Source: Oxytricha trifallax (Eukaryota; Ciliophora; Spirotrichea; Sporadotrichida; Oxytrichidae). Taken from it: DNA of 64,000 nucleotides. Below the pieces are notes generated by a model. It was not told the DNA's origin and did no database searches. It was given only the letters and a program-made list of their open reading frames with translations. The DNA is taken from positions 87,507 through 151,506 of the forward strand of contig ARYC01017123.1 of assembly GCA_000711775.1 (NCBI GenBank). Direction: 5' to 3'. A program made the translations under genes and the position numbers. Below, one piece after another: positions 1 through 11,784 of this stretch. Every line of letters starts with the position of its first letter. The first letter of the stretch is position 1.

Positions 1-945
1 ATTAGTAAAATTTAAAGGCATTTGTGGTAAATAAATTGTGAGAGTAATTAATTTCAATATAGATTAATATTATTACTATATTCATTAATAAATTATACTT
101 AAAATAAATTATCAAATCCTTTTTCAAATTTTTGTTGTAAATATTAATATAACAAAACTGTGTTTAATTATTATTATAGGGGGTTCTTCTTTTTTTGCTG
201 TATCTAAAAGTCCTTTCTATATTTTAATAAAAATACTGATTTCTTTAACCTAATTTTTGAATTATCTTTAATACTCTGTGCCTTTCTATTAAATTCAAAA
301 GGAATCATCATAAAAATTTTCATTTAATTTCTGAGTCTTTCAACTGTAAGAATAACAGAAACTGCTTTTTTCTTTAATTTTATTTTGAGAGATATTTCCA
401 ATTATTCAAACATATTTAAATGAAGTATATTGAAGTAAAACACTAATATTATTCCCTAAAATTAATAGTTATACATACAAAATTTTATAAATTAATCAAG
501 GGTTAAATTCTTTATAAACACCAATTTTTTAACAAGATTAATTAGAATAATTAGTTTTAGAGAAATTTAAAATTTACAGAAGTTTATTAGTTATTAATAA
601 ATCACTCTATTCAAATGATTGGACTCTTTTATCTGTATGAAAAATATCATCTATAACTTTTTATAAAAAAAAAAGATAATTTATATTTATAATATCTTCT
701 AAATTGAGATAGAATCTTTTTTTTTATATGATTCTTAATATAAAATAAGTATGAATACCTCCTTCAATAAAATCTTTTAGATATACCACTTCTTTAGGAG
801 CTAAATTCTATATGTGAAAATTGCAAGACAACTTACTAAATTGCTTTTTGAATGTAAAAAATGTATAAAATATGAGATTTATTTTGCTAATAACTATAAA
901 ATTAAATTTTTTAACTTTAAGTTGTATTAGACTCAAATTTTTATT
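1..945. other. AT-rich DNA without a recognisable gene
   Basis: Homopolymer runs and frames without family motifs. I see no gene, RNA or clear repeat before the left terminal repeat at 946. Confidence 0.5.
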
Positions 946-1183
946 ATTGTTAAAATAGATAAAAATAAGAAATTTGAGAAATACAAATTAATTTTTAAAT
1001 ATATTAGTAATTACAACTGTCATGATTTAGGAGTATCATTAATACTAATTTGATTTAGATTTAAAATTTAATTAATTAATATAGATATAATATATTAAAA
1101 AGTGGTCAGGTGGTCTGGCCGGAGTTTTTGGTGGTCCACCACAAATGTATTATATAATTAATATATGAATTACCAATGTGTAG
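946..1183 (+). repeat. Left terminal inverted repeat of Rep element copy 1
   Basis: About 238 bp, matching the reverse complement of 2605-2841 with only about five mismatches by eye. The outer half is AT-rich; the inner part contains the GC-rich GGTGGTC repeat block at 1101-1142. Confidence 0.9.
1101..1142 (+). promoter_or_regulatory. Iteron-like GGTGGTC block in the TIR
   Basis: The block has GTGGTC, then GGTGGTC, then a spacer, then GGTGGTCCACCAC, which is itself a palindrome. It is an isolated GC-rich patch in AT-rich DNA and is mirrored exactly at 2646-2687. Direct repeats beside a Rep-type gene are the classic form of a Rep binding site or origin. That role is inferred from position and form only. 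Confidence 0.45.
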
Positions 1184-1294
1184 AACTACAAGGGAACCAA
1201 CACACCGAAGACCATTACGACGGATGTTTAAAATGACTGAGAGGCCATCGTGACCTTATTACTGCGCGGAGACTCAGTAAGAAAACTATTAATA

Positions 1295-2537
1295 ATGTCT
1301 CACAACCGTGACTAATTCTTCCTACAGATTCAAAGCTAGGGTAGCTCCGACCTCTGGAAGTAGTGCCAATGCTTAATGACAAGTCAACTTCCGGGATTCA
1401 GTCACATTGAGGTCTACAACGATCGTTCCAATGAGATTTACTACCTCTGCATTCGCTTCAAGACAAATCCCATCGGAGCCAACAAGTAATACTTCACAGA
1501 AAAGAAGCGCAAAGGCAAAGCGTTTATGACACAGCTGGAACTAACCGCCAAGCTATCGGACATCATTCATCCGAGAAGTTCGCATCAGAAGTGGATAAAC
1601 TAAAGCTAATATACGGGCCTTCTCATCATTACGAGCAGTTTATCGCAAAAAAGAATGCTAAGAAGGTGAAGGAATCATAAATGCAGGAGAGCGGTTCTAG
1701 AGGCGCTGTCGATGTTACCAATGACTACATGATCGAGAGGTTTTCAGGGGGAGCACAGTCAAAAAAGGAGTTCATTCGGAAGAATTCAGGTGACGTGACC
1801 CAGCTAGTAACCATTGCCAAGGCATACAACTCAATGAACTACGCTGATCAAGTGATACAGAAGTCTGGTGTCTCCATTAGGGATAGGGTACCAATCATTA
1901 AATCTCTCCAAGAATATATTGCCGATCTCAAGAAAAACGGTGATGATTCCAGAACCCCAAAGGATGCCGATCTACAAGTACTTGACTACCTCCACATTCT
2001 CGATGCCCTGTATGAGCTCCTAATCAAACGCAAGAACAGAAAGATTCACAGCATCTGGATATACTGGACAACCAATACGGGGTAGACAAAAATCATTCGC
2101 ATTCTAGAGGAGATATTCGTGTGCAAACAATATGTACAGTTAAATTCACATTTTCACGTCCAATGAAGAAAGACAAGGCCGGCGTGCCACAAATACTCAT
2201 CATTAACGAGCTCAATCTCCCGAAGGTATATGGATCATCAGGGATTGCGGGGATGAAACGTTTAATGGAGAGTGAAGGGATGGCCATAGAGCAGAAGTAT
2301 GGCGGCGTTGAATTCAGGTACACGGGGTGTTTCATAGTCATCACATCAAAAACACTGCCGTTTAGTAAGATGGACCCTGAAGATGCCAATGCTTTCAAGT
2401 CGAAATGTCTGCTCTGCCAATCCGAGATACCGACACTAAGCGGGGAGGAGGCATTCCCTCTAACAGCGCCAATGGTAGCCCGGTTTCTCTACTCAAGATT
2501 TTAAACCGATCAGGAAACCAAGAAAGCAGCAGAATGA
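1295..2537 (+). pseudogene. Rep-like protein with SF3 helicase domain, broken copy
   Basis: Read with TAA/TAG as glutamine, the gene starts at ATG 1295 and ends at TGA 2535-2537. It needs frame changes near 1572 and 2160. The N-terminal 95 or so codons include FSHIEVYNDRSNEIYY. The middle is helical. The C-terminal half has the helicase signature: a P-loop region reading WTTNTGQT near 2059-2088, Walker B ILIINEL near 2196, and an SF3 motif-C segment FIVITSKTLPF near 2331. The P-loop lysine codon has become TAG (read as Gln or stop), which should abolish ATPase activity. The block order matches the gene at 40099-41518. The usual HUH histidine pair of Rep endonucleases is not obvious, so the N-terminal domain may be divergent. 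The family resembles Rep proteins of circular ssDNA replicons, but that is inference. Confidence 0.75.
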
Positions 2538-2604
2538 GATCACATAGTCAGTGGTCAGAGACAGAGGAGAGATGTCTAGTGAGTGTACGCAGTATTAGTT
2601 TAAT

Positions 2605-2841
2605 CTACACATTGGTAATTCATATATTAATTATATAATACATTTGTGGTGGACCACCAAAAACTCCGGCCAGACCACCTGACCACTTTTTAATATATTA
2701 TATCTATATTAATTAATTAAATTTTAAATATAAATCAAATTAGTATTAATGATACTCCTAATTCATGACAGTTGTAATTACTAATATATGTAAAATTAAT
2801 TTGTATTTCTCAAATTTCCTATTTTTATCTATTTTAACAAT
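2605..2841 (-). repeat. Right terminal inverted repeat of Rep element copy 1
   Basis: Reverse complement of 946-1183, including the mirrored GC-rich GGTGGTC block at 2646-2687. The gene ends about 70 bp before it. Confidence 0.9.
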
Positions 2842-5800
2842 ATTCAAAAATCTAAAATTCTTTTATTTTTGAATTAATGTAATTTTGTTTATAAAGAAAA
2901 GTTAATGTAATTATATAATAATGATTTAAATTTGATTAAACTGGAATCAAACACTACATATATTTATATGCTAGTACAGTAAAATTTTATGGCAAATATA
3001 CTGAAATCATTCAATATATTAATTTTTAGATTTTTCATGATTTGAATATAAATTCAGTGTACGTTTTTATTTTCACTGATTCTCTTGTTTTCCATAATTT
3101 ATTAATTCATAAATTTTAGATAGTCTTGAAATTATTTTGGTGCTTGTTGACGAATATTTGTTTTCATACTTTTATATCATTTAACGAATTATAATATTCT
3201 CAAGGGAATATTATTGCCTTTTATTATATTTTGTTTCAATTTTATTTAAAATTAAATAAATAAATTTATTATTTTGAATATATTTTAAGAAAAAGATTGT
3301 AAAAAAAGATTAAAGTAAATAAAATAAAAGCTAAGAGATATAAATAATTATTTGAATAATATTTTGTAATTCAATAGTTATTAGCTTTTAATTAGTTTTA
3401 AATGCAGCTTATTTTATATTATTATATTGAGAACTTGATTGTGATATAGAATTGCTTGGGAACCTTAAAATATGAATAAATTACCTGTGAGTGATTATGA
3501 ACTCCCATTTCTCATAATAGTTATAATCCTTCATCACTAATTGATAGCCTTATTTTAATTCTTAGTATGAAAAGCTGGAAATTTTATTTGACTATGAAAA
3601 AAGGGAATGGATATTTTGTCTTTCTGCACATAGGCCACGGATCACTATCATCAATATTTTTAGCAAATATTCTTTGAATAGTAGGGTATCTAGGTTTATA
3701 CTGATTTAAACGCAGCTACAAGGCAATTAGCAACGTCACTTTAAAAATGTTTCTACCCAAATGTCATTCTTTAACGCTACCATCATGAGTTAAATGAATA
3801 TAACTCATTAAATTTTGGTACTTCTGAGATAATAGCATTACAAAAAAAAGCGGAGATAAACTTGACAGAGCCTCTTTTTTAATAGCATCACTCTACAAAA
3901 ACGCTATCACGACTGTGGAATTTCCGACTTAGACAACTATAACAACCTAGATAATCGGGCATCTTTGTTTCTATGGTTATCACATTAAATTCAAAAGCTC
4001 ATTTAATATGTCTCATCATAAGCTCTTGTAGAATTGCTCCTTACAAGAAGCTGTTTTCTCTACTTTTAATATCATTTTCGTTAGAGAACAGTTTGAATAT
4101 TGACTTGATACAGCGGAGATGACTTGGTAGATTCCTATAGGCATTTATAGACTTTTATAGAAGAATTATCACTCTCATTTAGCTATCCTATGGATTCTTG
4201 TAAGCCCCCTATTGCCTACTCAAGATTATTTCGTATTTCTTCTACTTTTGTTTCCAATTACATAACCAATTTCTATAATCTCAGGTATGTTTATTAAGTC
4301 AAAGAGGCCAGACTTTTGGTTAGTTGGAATTATACGTGTCTGGAGCATTAAGAACTTTTAGTACAATATTTTCTTTAGCTCTCCCATTTTTTAATCATTT
4401 GCCTTGAATAAATAGTTTTTTTCAAAGAAAATTTATTGCATCATGCACTTCTAATGTCCAAAGCAACAATTATAACTCGAAGTTCAATTTTTTTGACCAC
4501 AAATACTCAAAGACTAACTGTTGCTGTATGAATTATATAGATGAGCAATTAATTGCTGATACAGCCCAAATCTCATGCATCTTTCTTTGTGTGCCCTTGA
4601 GTAATCTTTTTATTTGATCGAGTAAGGATAATGTTTTGGGATTTCAATGATTCATTATCTTCCATATATGTTTTGTTGCTTGCTGGATATTTCCCTATTC
4701 ACTATTGTAAAACATTTTCCGTTCTTATACCATGGGCAATAGCCTTGAATGTGTTATTATAACTATTAATACAGCCTAAAGCTTAGCAGTATCTATTATT
4801 AGTTTTTTTTAAATAATTAAACCCCATAAGTAATTCATAAACCAATCGTGGATTATTTATGAAATAGATGTATTTAAAAATATATTGTAGAAGGTTAAGA
4901 TTTAATGTAAATTAAATAAAGCGAATAATAATTTAATTATATAATTAAAACCCCAAGAGTAAAATTTTAGCAACAAATCGTGAACTGCAAAAATGAATAG
5001 AATGAACAAGATAAATATAAGAAAAGCTGATATTAACTTAATCATTTTCATTTAATAAATAAATATATTTCTTTATCAACACTTTAAAGCAATTTTTCGC
5101 CTTTGTGAGCTCCATCCTTATTTACTTAAACTTTTTATCTTTCACATCATTAACAGTAGGACTTAGTTTGAAGATATTATGTTTTCATAAAATACTGATT
5201 CTTTGTGCGATTTTGTTTTCGCTTATCATTTAGAAGATTTCTTTAGCTGTCTTGAGATTTTCTATTTTAAGATTTACTCTTAGTGTTTTTCGATTTCCTC
5301 TAAAATCTGAACTGATTTCTCAAGCAGTATACAATGAAGAAATATTAGAAATTACTATGAGATTAAAGATATATAAAAGAGTTAATTTATTGGTAAAAGG
5401 TAATGTTAAACTATTGGTCAGTTGGGGAACATAGATAAGTATATCCTTTGGAGATAGGGTTCAATTCCTTATAAACCCAATTTTTTTAAAAGAATTAGTC
5501 TTAAATGTTTTACTTTTATTAGCTATATAAATTAATTATTAATCAAAAATTTAACAATCACCCTTATAACAATGATTTTGGGGTTTTATTAAAACATTTA
5601 TAATTTATAGCATTCTCAAAAACTTTAAATTTTTTGCCTTCTTTTACAGCATATCGTTTTTTAAATACTGTATAATTCAAAATTTTTATGAATAAATCTA
5701 AATCGTTCTTTCATATTTTTATAATTTAACTCTTTTATTAAAGCTTTCTTCTGAGTATTTAAGGAAATTATTAGTGTATTTTCGTTTAATTAATGACATT

Positions 5801-7099
5801 TCCCTCTTTAATTTAGAGATCTTTTTTTTGAAAATGCTCAGAATTAGAATTAACGATATAAAATTTTTATTACATACTTAAAACGATTTCAAGACTTTTA
5901 AACTGTAAAGTAAACAATTCTCAAGATGGTAGTACACCTAAGCTAAAGTATCTAATTTTAATTTAACTAATACTAATCATTTTATACTTATTTTAGTCTT
6001 TTATCTATAAAAAAATTAATTATCAAGTTTTACTATAATAACAATAGTTTGTGTTACATTCTAATTTTAAATAGATTAAATTAATATTTATAATCAACAT
6101 ATAAATTTTACTCTATTGTTTTTAAGTAAAGTAATAAAATTAATTACCGTTTAGGTACATTCTTATTTTATTATTTATATCTATTTTGCAAAAAAATATT
6201 ACTCTTTTATGTACATTTATTTTCACTCTCAACAAATTGAAACGAAAAAAAATGAAAAATGGTATCAAATTTCAATTACATTTATATATTTAGAGTTAAT
6301 TTTTATTTATAAATCTTTGGAAAAGAATTATAGAAATATTTATTAAAAAATAATGGAATATGAATAGTTTCAATAATAAAAATTATATTTTTCAACAAAT
6401 TTTATTAATTTCAGTCAATCCCATTTATTAAATAGAAACTCCAAAATTTATAGAGGGTTTTGATTAAAAAACTTATTTCCTTTAATTTTTACTTAATTCA
6501 TTAATATACTATTAATAAGTTCTAAATTAAACCTTAATAGACCTCAATGAATTAACAATCAATCATAAACAGAATTCAGGAAATTTAATTTTTAATGAAA
6601 AAAATTATAAACATCTTTAAAATTATTATATTTAAAAAATACTTATACATTCGGTCAAAAGTATTTAGAATTCAGTGATATTACGGTAGCTCTCCACAAA
6701 TCGTCTACGGAACGCACAAACGGGCTTCACTAGATTTTAGATATAAGCAAGAGATAAATATCCTTTAAAATCTTTCAGTCATCATAACCCAAATTTTCTA
6801 GCTAAATATATGACTTGATATAACCTATAAAGTGAAATAGAAATAAAAAATATTTCTAGTGAAAGGAGATAAGTAAAAAGGTTATTTATAACTCACTAAA
6901 AATATGAAAAAGTTACTTAACCCTGAATTATTTTTAAACAAAACTTATATTATTGAAGAGCAGGGTACCAAATATAAAAGTAAAATGATGTTTTAAATTA
7001 TTGTTTAGTATAGTAATTATAAATTTTTATTTTTTTCACGCATATCACATTCTACAGTTAACTAATTTATAGGCATCAATTTTTAATTCACTATAATTT
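2842..7099. other. AT-rich DNA, nothing assignable
   Basis: No family motif, RNA or element end could be supported. A frame at 5252-5434 is no longer than chance. A line at 481-530 and one at 5456-5500 share GGGTTNAATTC followed by TTATAAAC, a weak dispersed similarity. Confidence 0.4.
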
Positions 7100-7400
7100 T
7101 GCCAAAAATATACACGCCAGTATAATGACCGCATCAAGTTATTCTAAACTATAGTATGGATGAGGAAACATCCTCTTGGACAGATGAGACTGGAACTTGA
7201 AAAGTCAAAGTATGAATATCTGATTATCTTTATCTGGCTGGCTTAAGTCCCAGTATTAATTTCAGTAAAGTATTAAATGAATAAAATATAAAGTATGGAA
7301 TTAACAACACTTCAAATAAGGAGGAAGTATAGAAAGAGCCTATCAAAAATGAGAAAGTTGGAAGTTACAAAAGTCAGAGTAAGTTAGCTTTTCAATAACT
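7100..7400 (+). other. Possible coding remnant, unassigned
   Basis: A TGA-free frame beginning near 7112 crosses a patch richer in G+C than its flanks and contains VWMRKHPLGQMRLELEKSKY, which is charged and helical-looking. No start codon, family or neighbour supports it. Roughly 95 open codons is only modestly longer than chance in this composition. It could equally be a stray open frame. Confidence 0.2.
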
Positions 7401-10400
7401 AAATAATTTTTAAAAGATAAAGATTTTAGCAATTATATTTTATAAAAAATATAATTAATATAGTCATTTTGTTTATTTCATTAAATTTAAGCAAAGTATT
7501 CTATAGTATACAGAATAAAATCTTTATAAATTATATTCATGTTATTTTCTTTCTTAGTAGAAATAATAATTGAAATTTATTAACACTTTCTCATTGATAT
7601 TTTAATGATTCTATAGTGATAATACCTATTATCTTTATTAATTATTAATGTTCCTTGTAATTTATTCAATATAAGTTTTGAGAAATCTAAATCTTTCAAC
7701 AACATCACCCAAATCTTAATTAACTTTATATTATAAAATTCCAGTAGAAGATCTTTGATATTAATTTGAAATCAGGCAAATTTATAACCTTTAAATTTTT
7801 TGATAAAATTTTAGGTATAGTTTTTGCCAATTCTTAATTAATTTTACCTACCTTTACTGCTTTTTGGTAGAAATATCTAATAAATTTTAATTAAAATAAA
7901 CTTATTAAATATTATCGAAAATCATATGAATTATTTGTTCACAAATTTATGAAATTTTAAAAATCATGATTTCTTAATATAAGGTACCAATGCAAAGACA
8001 ATCATTTAGACTGTCTTTGTATTTGAGTTAATGAAACCAGTGGTCACTACCTAAATGGAATAATAATTTTTCATTCCTCTTATTAAAATCTTTTATGCTA
8101 AATCTTATACTGACTTTCCATTCTTAATCACGCTTTGATATTCTCTCCTGTTATTTAATGTAATATTCTTACAATCAGAAAATCTTGTATCATGATTTGT
8201 ATTAAGTAGCTTTGTTCATAAATGAAGGGAAATAAATTTTAGTCACAATCTATTATGAGGTCCTCTTAAATTTAGCTCTTGAAAAATTTCTCAAAGTACT
8301 GTCGTAGCAATCTTCTAAATTAATTTTGATATTTTGGGGTTTAAAATACAGATGAACAATTTTTTATTTTTGCAGTTGCCTCACTACAAAAGCTAAACTC
8401 ATTATGTTCCTCCACTTTACTAGTCTTATTTATTTAAGATTAAGTAAATTTCCCAAAGTAAAGTCATACCTTCTAAGCAAAATGAGTAAATATGTGGCAC
8501 TAAAAAATAATTATAATTTTTTTAAAAAAAGATCTTTGGTTATTTAATCAAGATACTTTATTTGATAACCAGTATAGTAGTAATCATTATCTGTCTCATT
8601 GTATCTCTCTCTCTCGATGGAATCCACCTTTCTTTAAGCTTAGGATTAATGTCTTGTCTATGTTTATGGCCAAGGGATGGTCTCCTCACAATCATTTATT
8701 TATTTGAGTCAATAAGTATTTGTTTCATGATGTATTTAGATATATATATATATACATATTAAAAACTTATGAATCTTCTACAAAGTTTATTAAATCATCA
8801 TCATTTATAGCTTTTCAATCTTAAGAGTTCTTGTTATTAAAATTGAATCCTTTGCTCCTCAATTCGGATTTATTATTGAAATTTAATACATTTATTTTGT
8901 CCATTTTAAAATTCTGTACCATACTTGAATCAGAGTTATGTCCATATTATTTGTAGGATTATTATATTTTAAGTCTTAAATCCTATAATTGTTGGAAAAG
9001 CTAAATACAATTAAAAAAACATACGAGTAAAAAACTAATGACATTAGGAATCTCAGCATCACAATAAGTAATTAAACCCCAATCCCATTAAATTTTCAAT
9101 CTTAAGGGTTCCAGAAAGTTAATATGTATATCAAAATAATGTAGTAATATGATATACTTATATTATTAATTCATGATTTAATATTTTTCTAATTGAAATT
9201 AATTACTTCCCTATATTGTCTAAAATGAGTTACTTCTCCTAAATTAATACGAATTTTACATAATTATTTTAGGAGTAGAATCTGAATATTGTTTTGTTCG
9301 AATTCGATTCTTTTAGTTGTTACGGTTTTTATTTTTAATAAGCTAGATAAAAAACTAATATAAAATAACTTTTTAATTTCTTATGCCATTAATTTAGTCC
9401 AAATTATTTTTTTTAGTCTGCTTTTTCAATACAAGATACTAATTTATTAGCTTTATTAATATTACTACTCAAGCCTCATAATTATGATTAAACCATTTTA
9501 AAGGTTAGCACAAATAGTAATTATTTAATCTAATTTTTTTAATTAAAACGCAAGATTTTTTTTCTTCCGTTTTTAATTATTGTAAAGTCATTTTTATAAG
9601 AATAAATTAATAATATATATATATATATATATATACAATTCATATAAGAGTTTGAGGTTTGGATTAGTTTTCTTCAATTATTTGTTTCAGGCTTTGAAAA
9701 AGTTATAATAATCTTTTTAACAAATTTAAATGATTCATATAATGTTTCGACGATTGTCGAGGTACGTATTTCAATTTTTACAAAAGCTCCTAAATTGTAT
9801 TTTGATTCCATCTTTATTTCATCATTTTTCAGCTCATTCGATTGTTATATCGTTTGGATATCTATTTCATACAAATTTTCCTATTTATTATACTAATTAT
9901 TCATAGTTAAGTTATAGCTTTTAGTTAAGCTTTTCATTGAAATTTATAAATATAAGATCTCTGGGAATTATCCTACCACCTTCTGTCATTGTAATTCAAA
10001 GCTTCTTAAGTGAATCCTTGGAATAATTAATTTATAAATTCCTCTAATTAACTTAATTCAAGAAAATTTGTATCGAATTTTGTTTTAAATATTTGGTTTA
10101 GTTCTAATCTATTATGAATTAAATACTAATAAAACCAGGTGAAATTTCTATTTATTTTTTGGTAGCTTTTATGAATTATTACTTCCTTAATTTATACTAA
10201 TGTAAGCTGATTTTGGTTTATTTCTAACTAAAATTTGATTTTAATAATTTTATAAAATATTTGGAATATTATTTCCAAATATTTTTCTTGCATTTTTCTG
10301 GAATTTTTGATTATTATGATCCGTTTAAACTTTGTTGTAATTCATTCATGATTTCTTTTTTTATTTTACTTTGACAAATTAATAAGTTTCTCTTTTAAAC

Positions 10401-11123
10401 ATGCCTTCTTATTTAATATATTCATTATCTTAGTCATCTTATTTTCATTAGTCTTTTTAATAAGCTAATCATCATAAAAATTTAGCAGAATAATCTGAAA
10501 GCTTCTATTTAGAATTTTATTTTAAAATTTTAGCCTTCTAAGTTATTTGTTTCTATATTTTTTTTACTCATGCTATATTTATTATTGTTTATCCCATGAC
10601 TTGATTATATGGTAGTATGGATTTTTTTAATTTAAAATTATAATAAGCAGTATCTGAGTTTCTACTATTACTATCAGGAATTATCTTAGTTTTATTCATA
10701 AATGCCTTATAATATATAACACATTCTTTTATTATTAAGTAAATGCTAAAAATAGTTCATAAAAACTAATGATATAATTACAGCTAAAACAAACTTTTAC
10801 ATTTATAACAAACTCTTATAAAACAATATTTATTATAATAAACCCAATTAATTTTATATTTTTTTTTCTTTAGATTTACTAATTAAAATATTGAAAAAGA
10901 TTATTCATAGTATAAAAAAATAAACATAATTATAACAATTCTATTTTTCTAATAAATAATTTCTTTATTGTATATACTAAAAGTAAGTGTCACATAAACA
11001 AATTGTTTAAATGTTTTATTGTGAAAATTTCAAACCTATTCTTAATTTTAATTGACATAAAAGTATATAGTTTGAACAAATTTTATTTGTAATAATTGTT
11101 TTTACCTTTGAAACACAATTATA
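7401..11123. other. AT-rich DNA with an (AT)n microsatellite
   Basis: Nothing assignable apart from a pure (AT)n run at 9613-9635 and shorter TA runs near 8740. The frame at 8562-8762 is hydrophobic but uns supported by any motif or neighbour. Confidence 0.4.
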
Positions 11124-11203
11124 ATAATAATATGATCACATTGAGGTCTCTGGGGACCCCTAATCTTAAATATATGTTAATATATGTAAGGTACTAGCCC
11201 TTT
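11124..11203 (-). repeat. Terminal module, left copy
   Basis: Contains AATAATATGATCACATTGAG followed by CTGGGGACCCC and, further in, a TAGCCCTTTT block. The same order occurs inverted at 39681-39757 and, more divergent, in this orientation at 54491-54574. Confidence 0.65.
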
Positions 11204-11265
11204 TATAGATTAGAGTGCTCTTCATTAATTTGGCACTATTTTGTTCTCTCTCTGACTATGTTTTC

Positions 11266-11706
11266 TCACTTCCTTTACTTCTTTGTGATGATTCTTGTTT
11301 TCTTGTGTTTAACATTCTTTGTTATTCTCTGTCTTAGTTTATCATAATAGGGATAAGTTCTGATATGATCTGATGAGGACATGTCATTATGTAAGAATTA
11401 GGTAAATGACTGGCTTATATGTTGCACATTACTTTAGATAGTACTACAAATATTCTAATAACCTTATTTATTATTTCCTAAATCCATTGCAAAATCATTT
11501 TGGGTGAGTCCTGAATTTGAGTTTATATTGGAAGTTGAATTTTCATTTTTATCTTCCTATTATGTTAATAAGATTTCTAACTTATTATCAAATTCAGTTG
11601 TGGATCTGTTCAGATTGTCGACTTTTTCCAATTGAATAGGAGTTGTCAATTTTGTGTTTAGGCCTTAAAAAGATAAGTATTCCATCTCTATTCTTTTTTG
11701 TTCCAT
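11266..11706 (-). CDS. Outward-reading terminal ORF, 146 aa, unknown
   Basis: With TAA/TAG as glutamine this frame is uninterrupted from ATG 11706 to TGA 11266-11268. An in-frame ATG lies further upstream near 11780, so the start is uncertain. The product is rich in Asn, Ser, Gln and Thr (for example NENSTSNINSNSGLTQNDF). It ends in a strongly basic tail, with KHKKTRIITKKQRK just before the stop. No family is recognised. The stop lies about 65 bp inside the left terminal module, the same placement and basic ending as the genes at 38825-39643 and 54618-56094. The position argues that it belongs to the element rather than the host. Sequence similarity to those two genes is not evident apart from the tail. 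Confidence 0.45.
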
Positions 11707-11784
11707 AGATCTTGTTTCTTCATTGTTTTTGAAACACAATACTTTTTAATAAAAAAAAATTATTTATTGCTTATACATTATTAT

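Larger units (their letters stand above)
946..2841 (+). mobile_element. Long-TIR element carrying a Rep/SF3-helicase-like gene, copy 1
   Basis: This 1.9 kb unit is bounded by long, nearly identical inverted repeats and has an interior visibly richer in G+C than the surrounding DNA. Both ends read inward as ATTGTTAAAATAGATAAAAA. The interior encodes one plus-strand gene related to Rep proteins with a superfamily-3 helicase (see 1295-2537). The same architecture, related terminal sequence and a homologous gene recur at 39754-41906, so this is a dispersed family. No DDE transposase or other recombinase is visible inside, which suggests either mobility by a Rep-type mechanism or mobilisation in trans. 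The near identity of the arms points to recent insertion or arm homogenisation. No clear target duplication could be assigned in the AT-rich flanks. Confidence 0.85.

Noticed and set aside
2093..2398. Minus-strand 101-aa ORF
   Set aside because: Antisense shadow of the helicase motif region of Rep element copy 1.
5407..5480. tRNA-like A box (TTGGTCAGTTGG) and B box (GGGTTCAATTCC) at correct spacing
   Set aside because: The T-arm pairs, but the acceptor ends and anticodon stem do not; at best a very worn tRNA-derived sequence.
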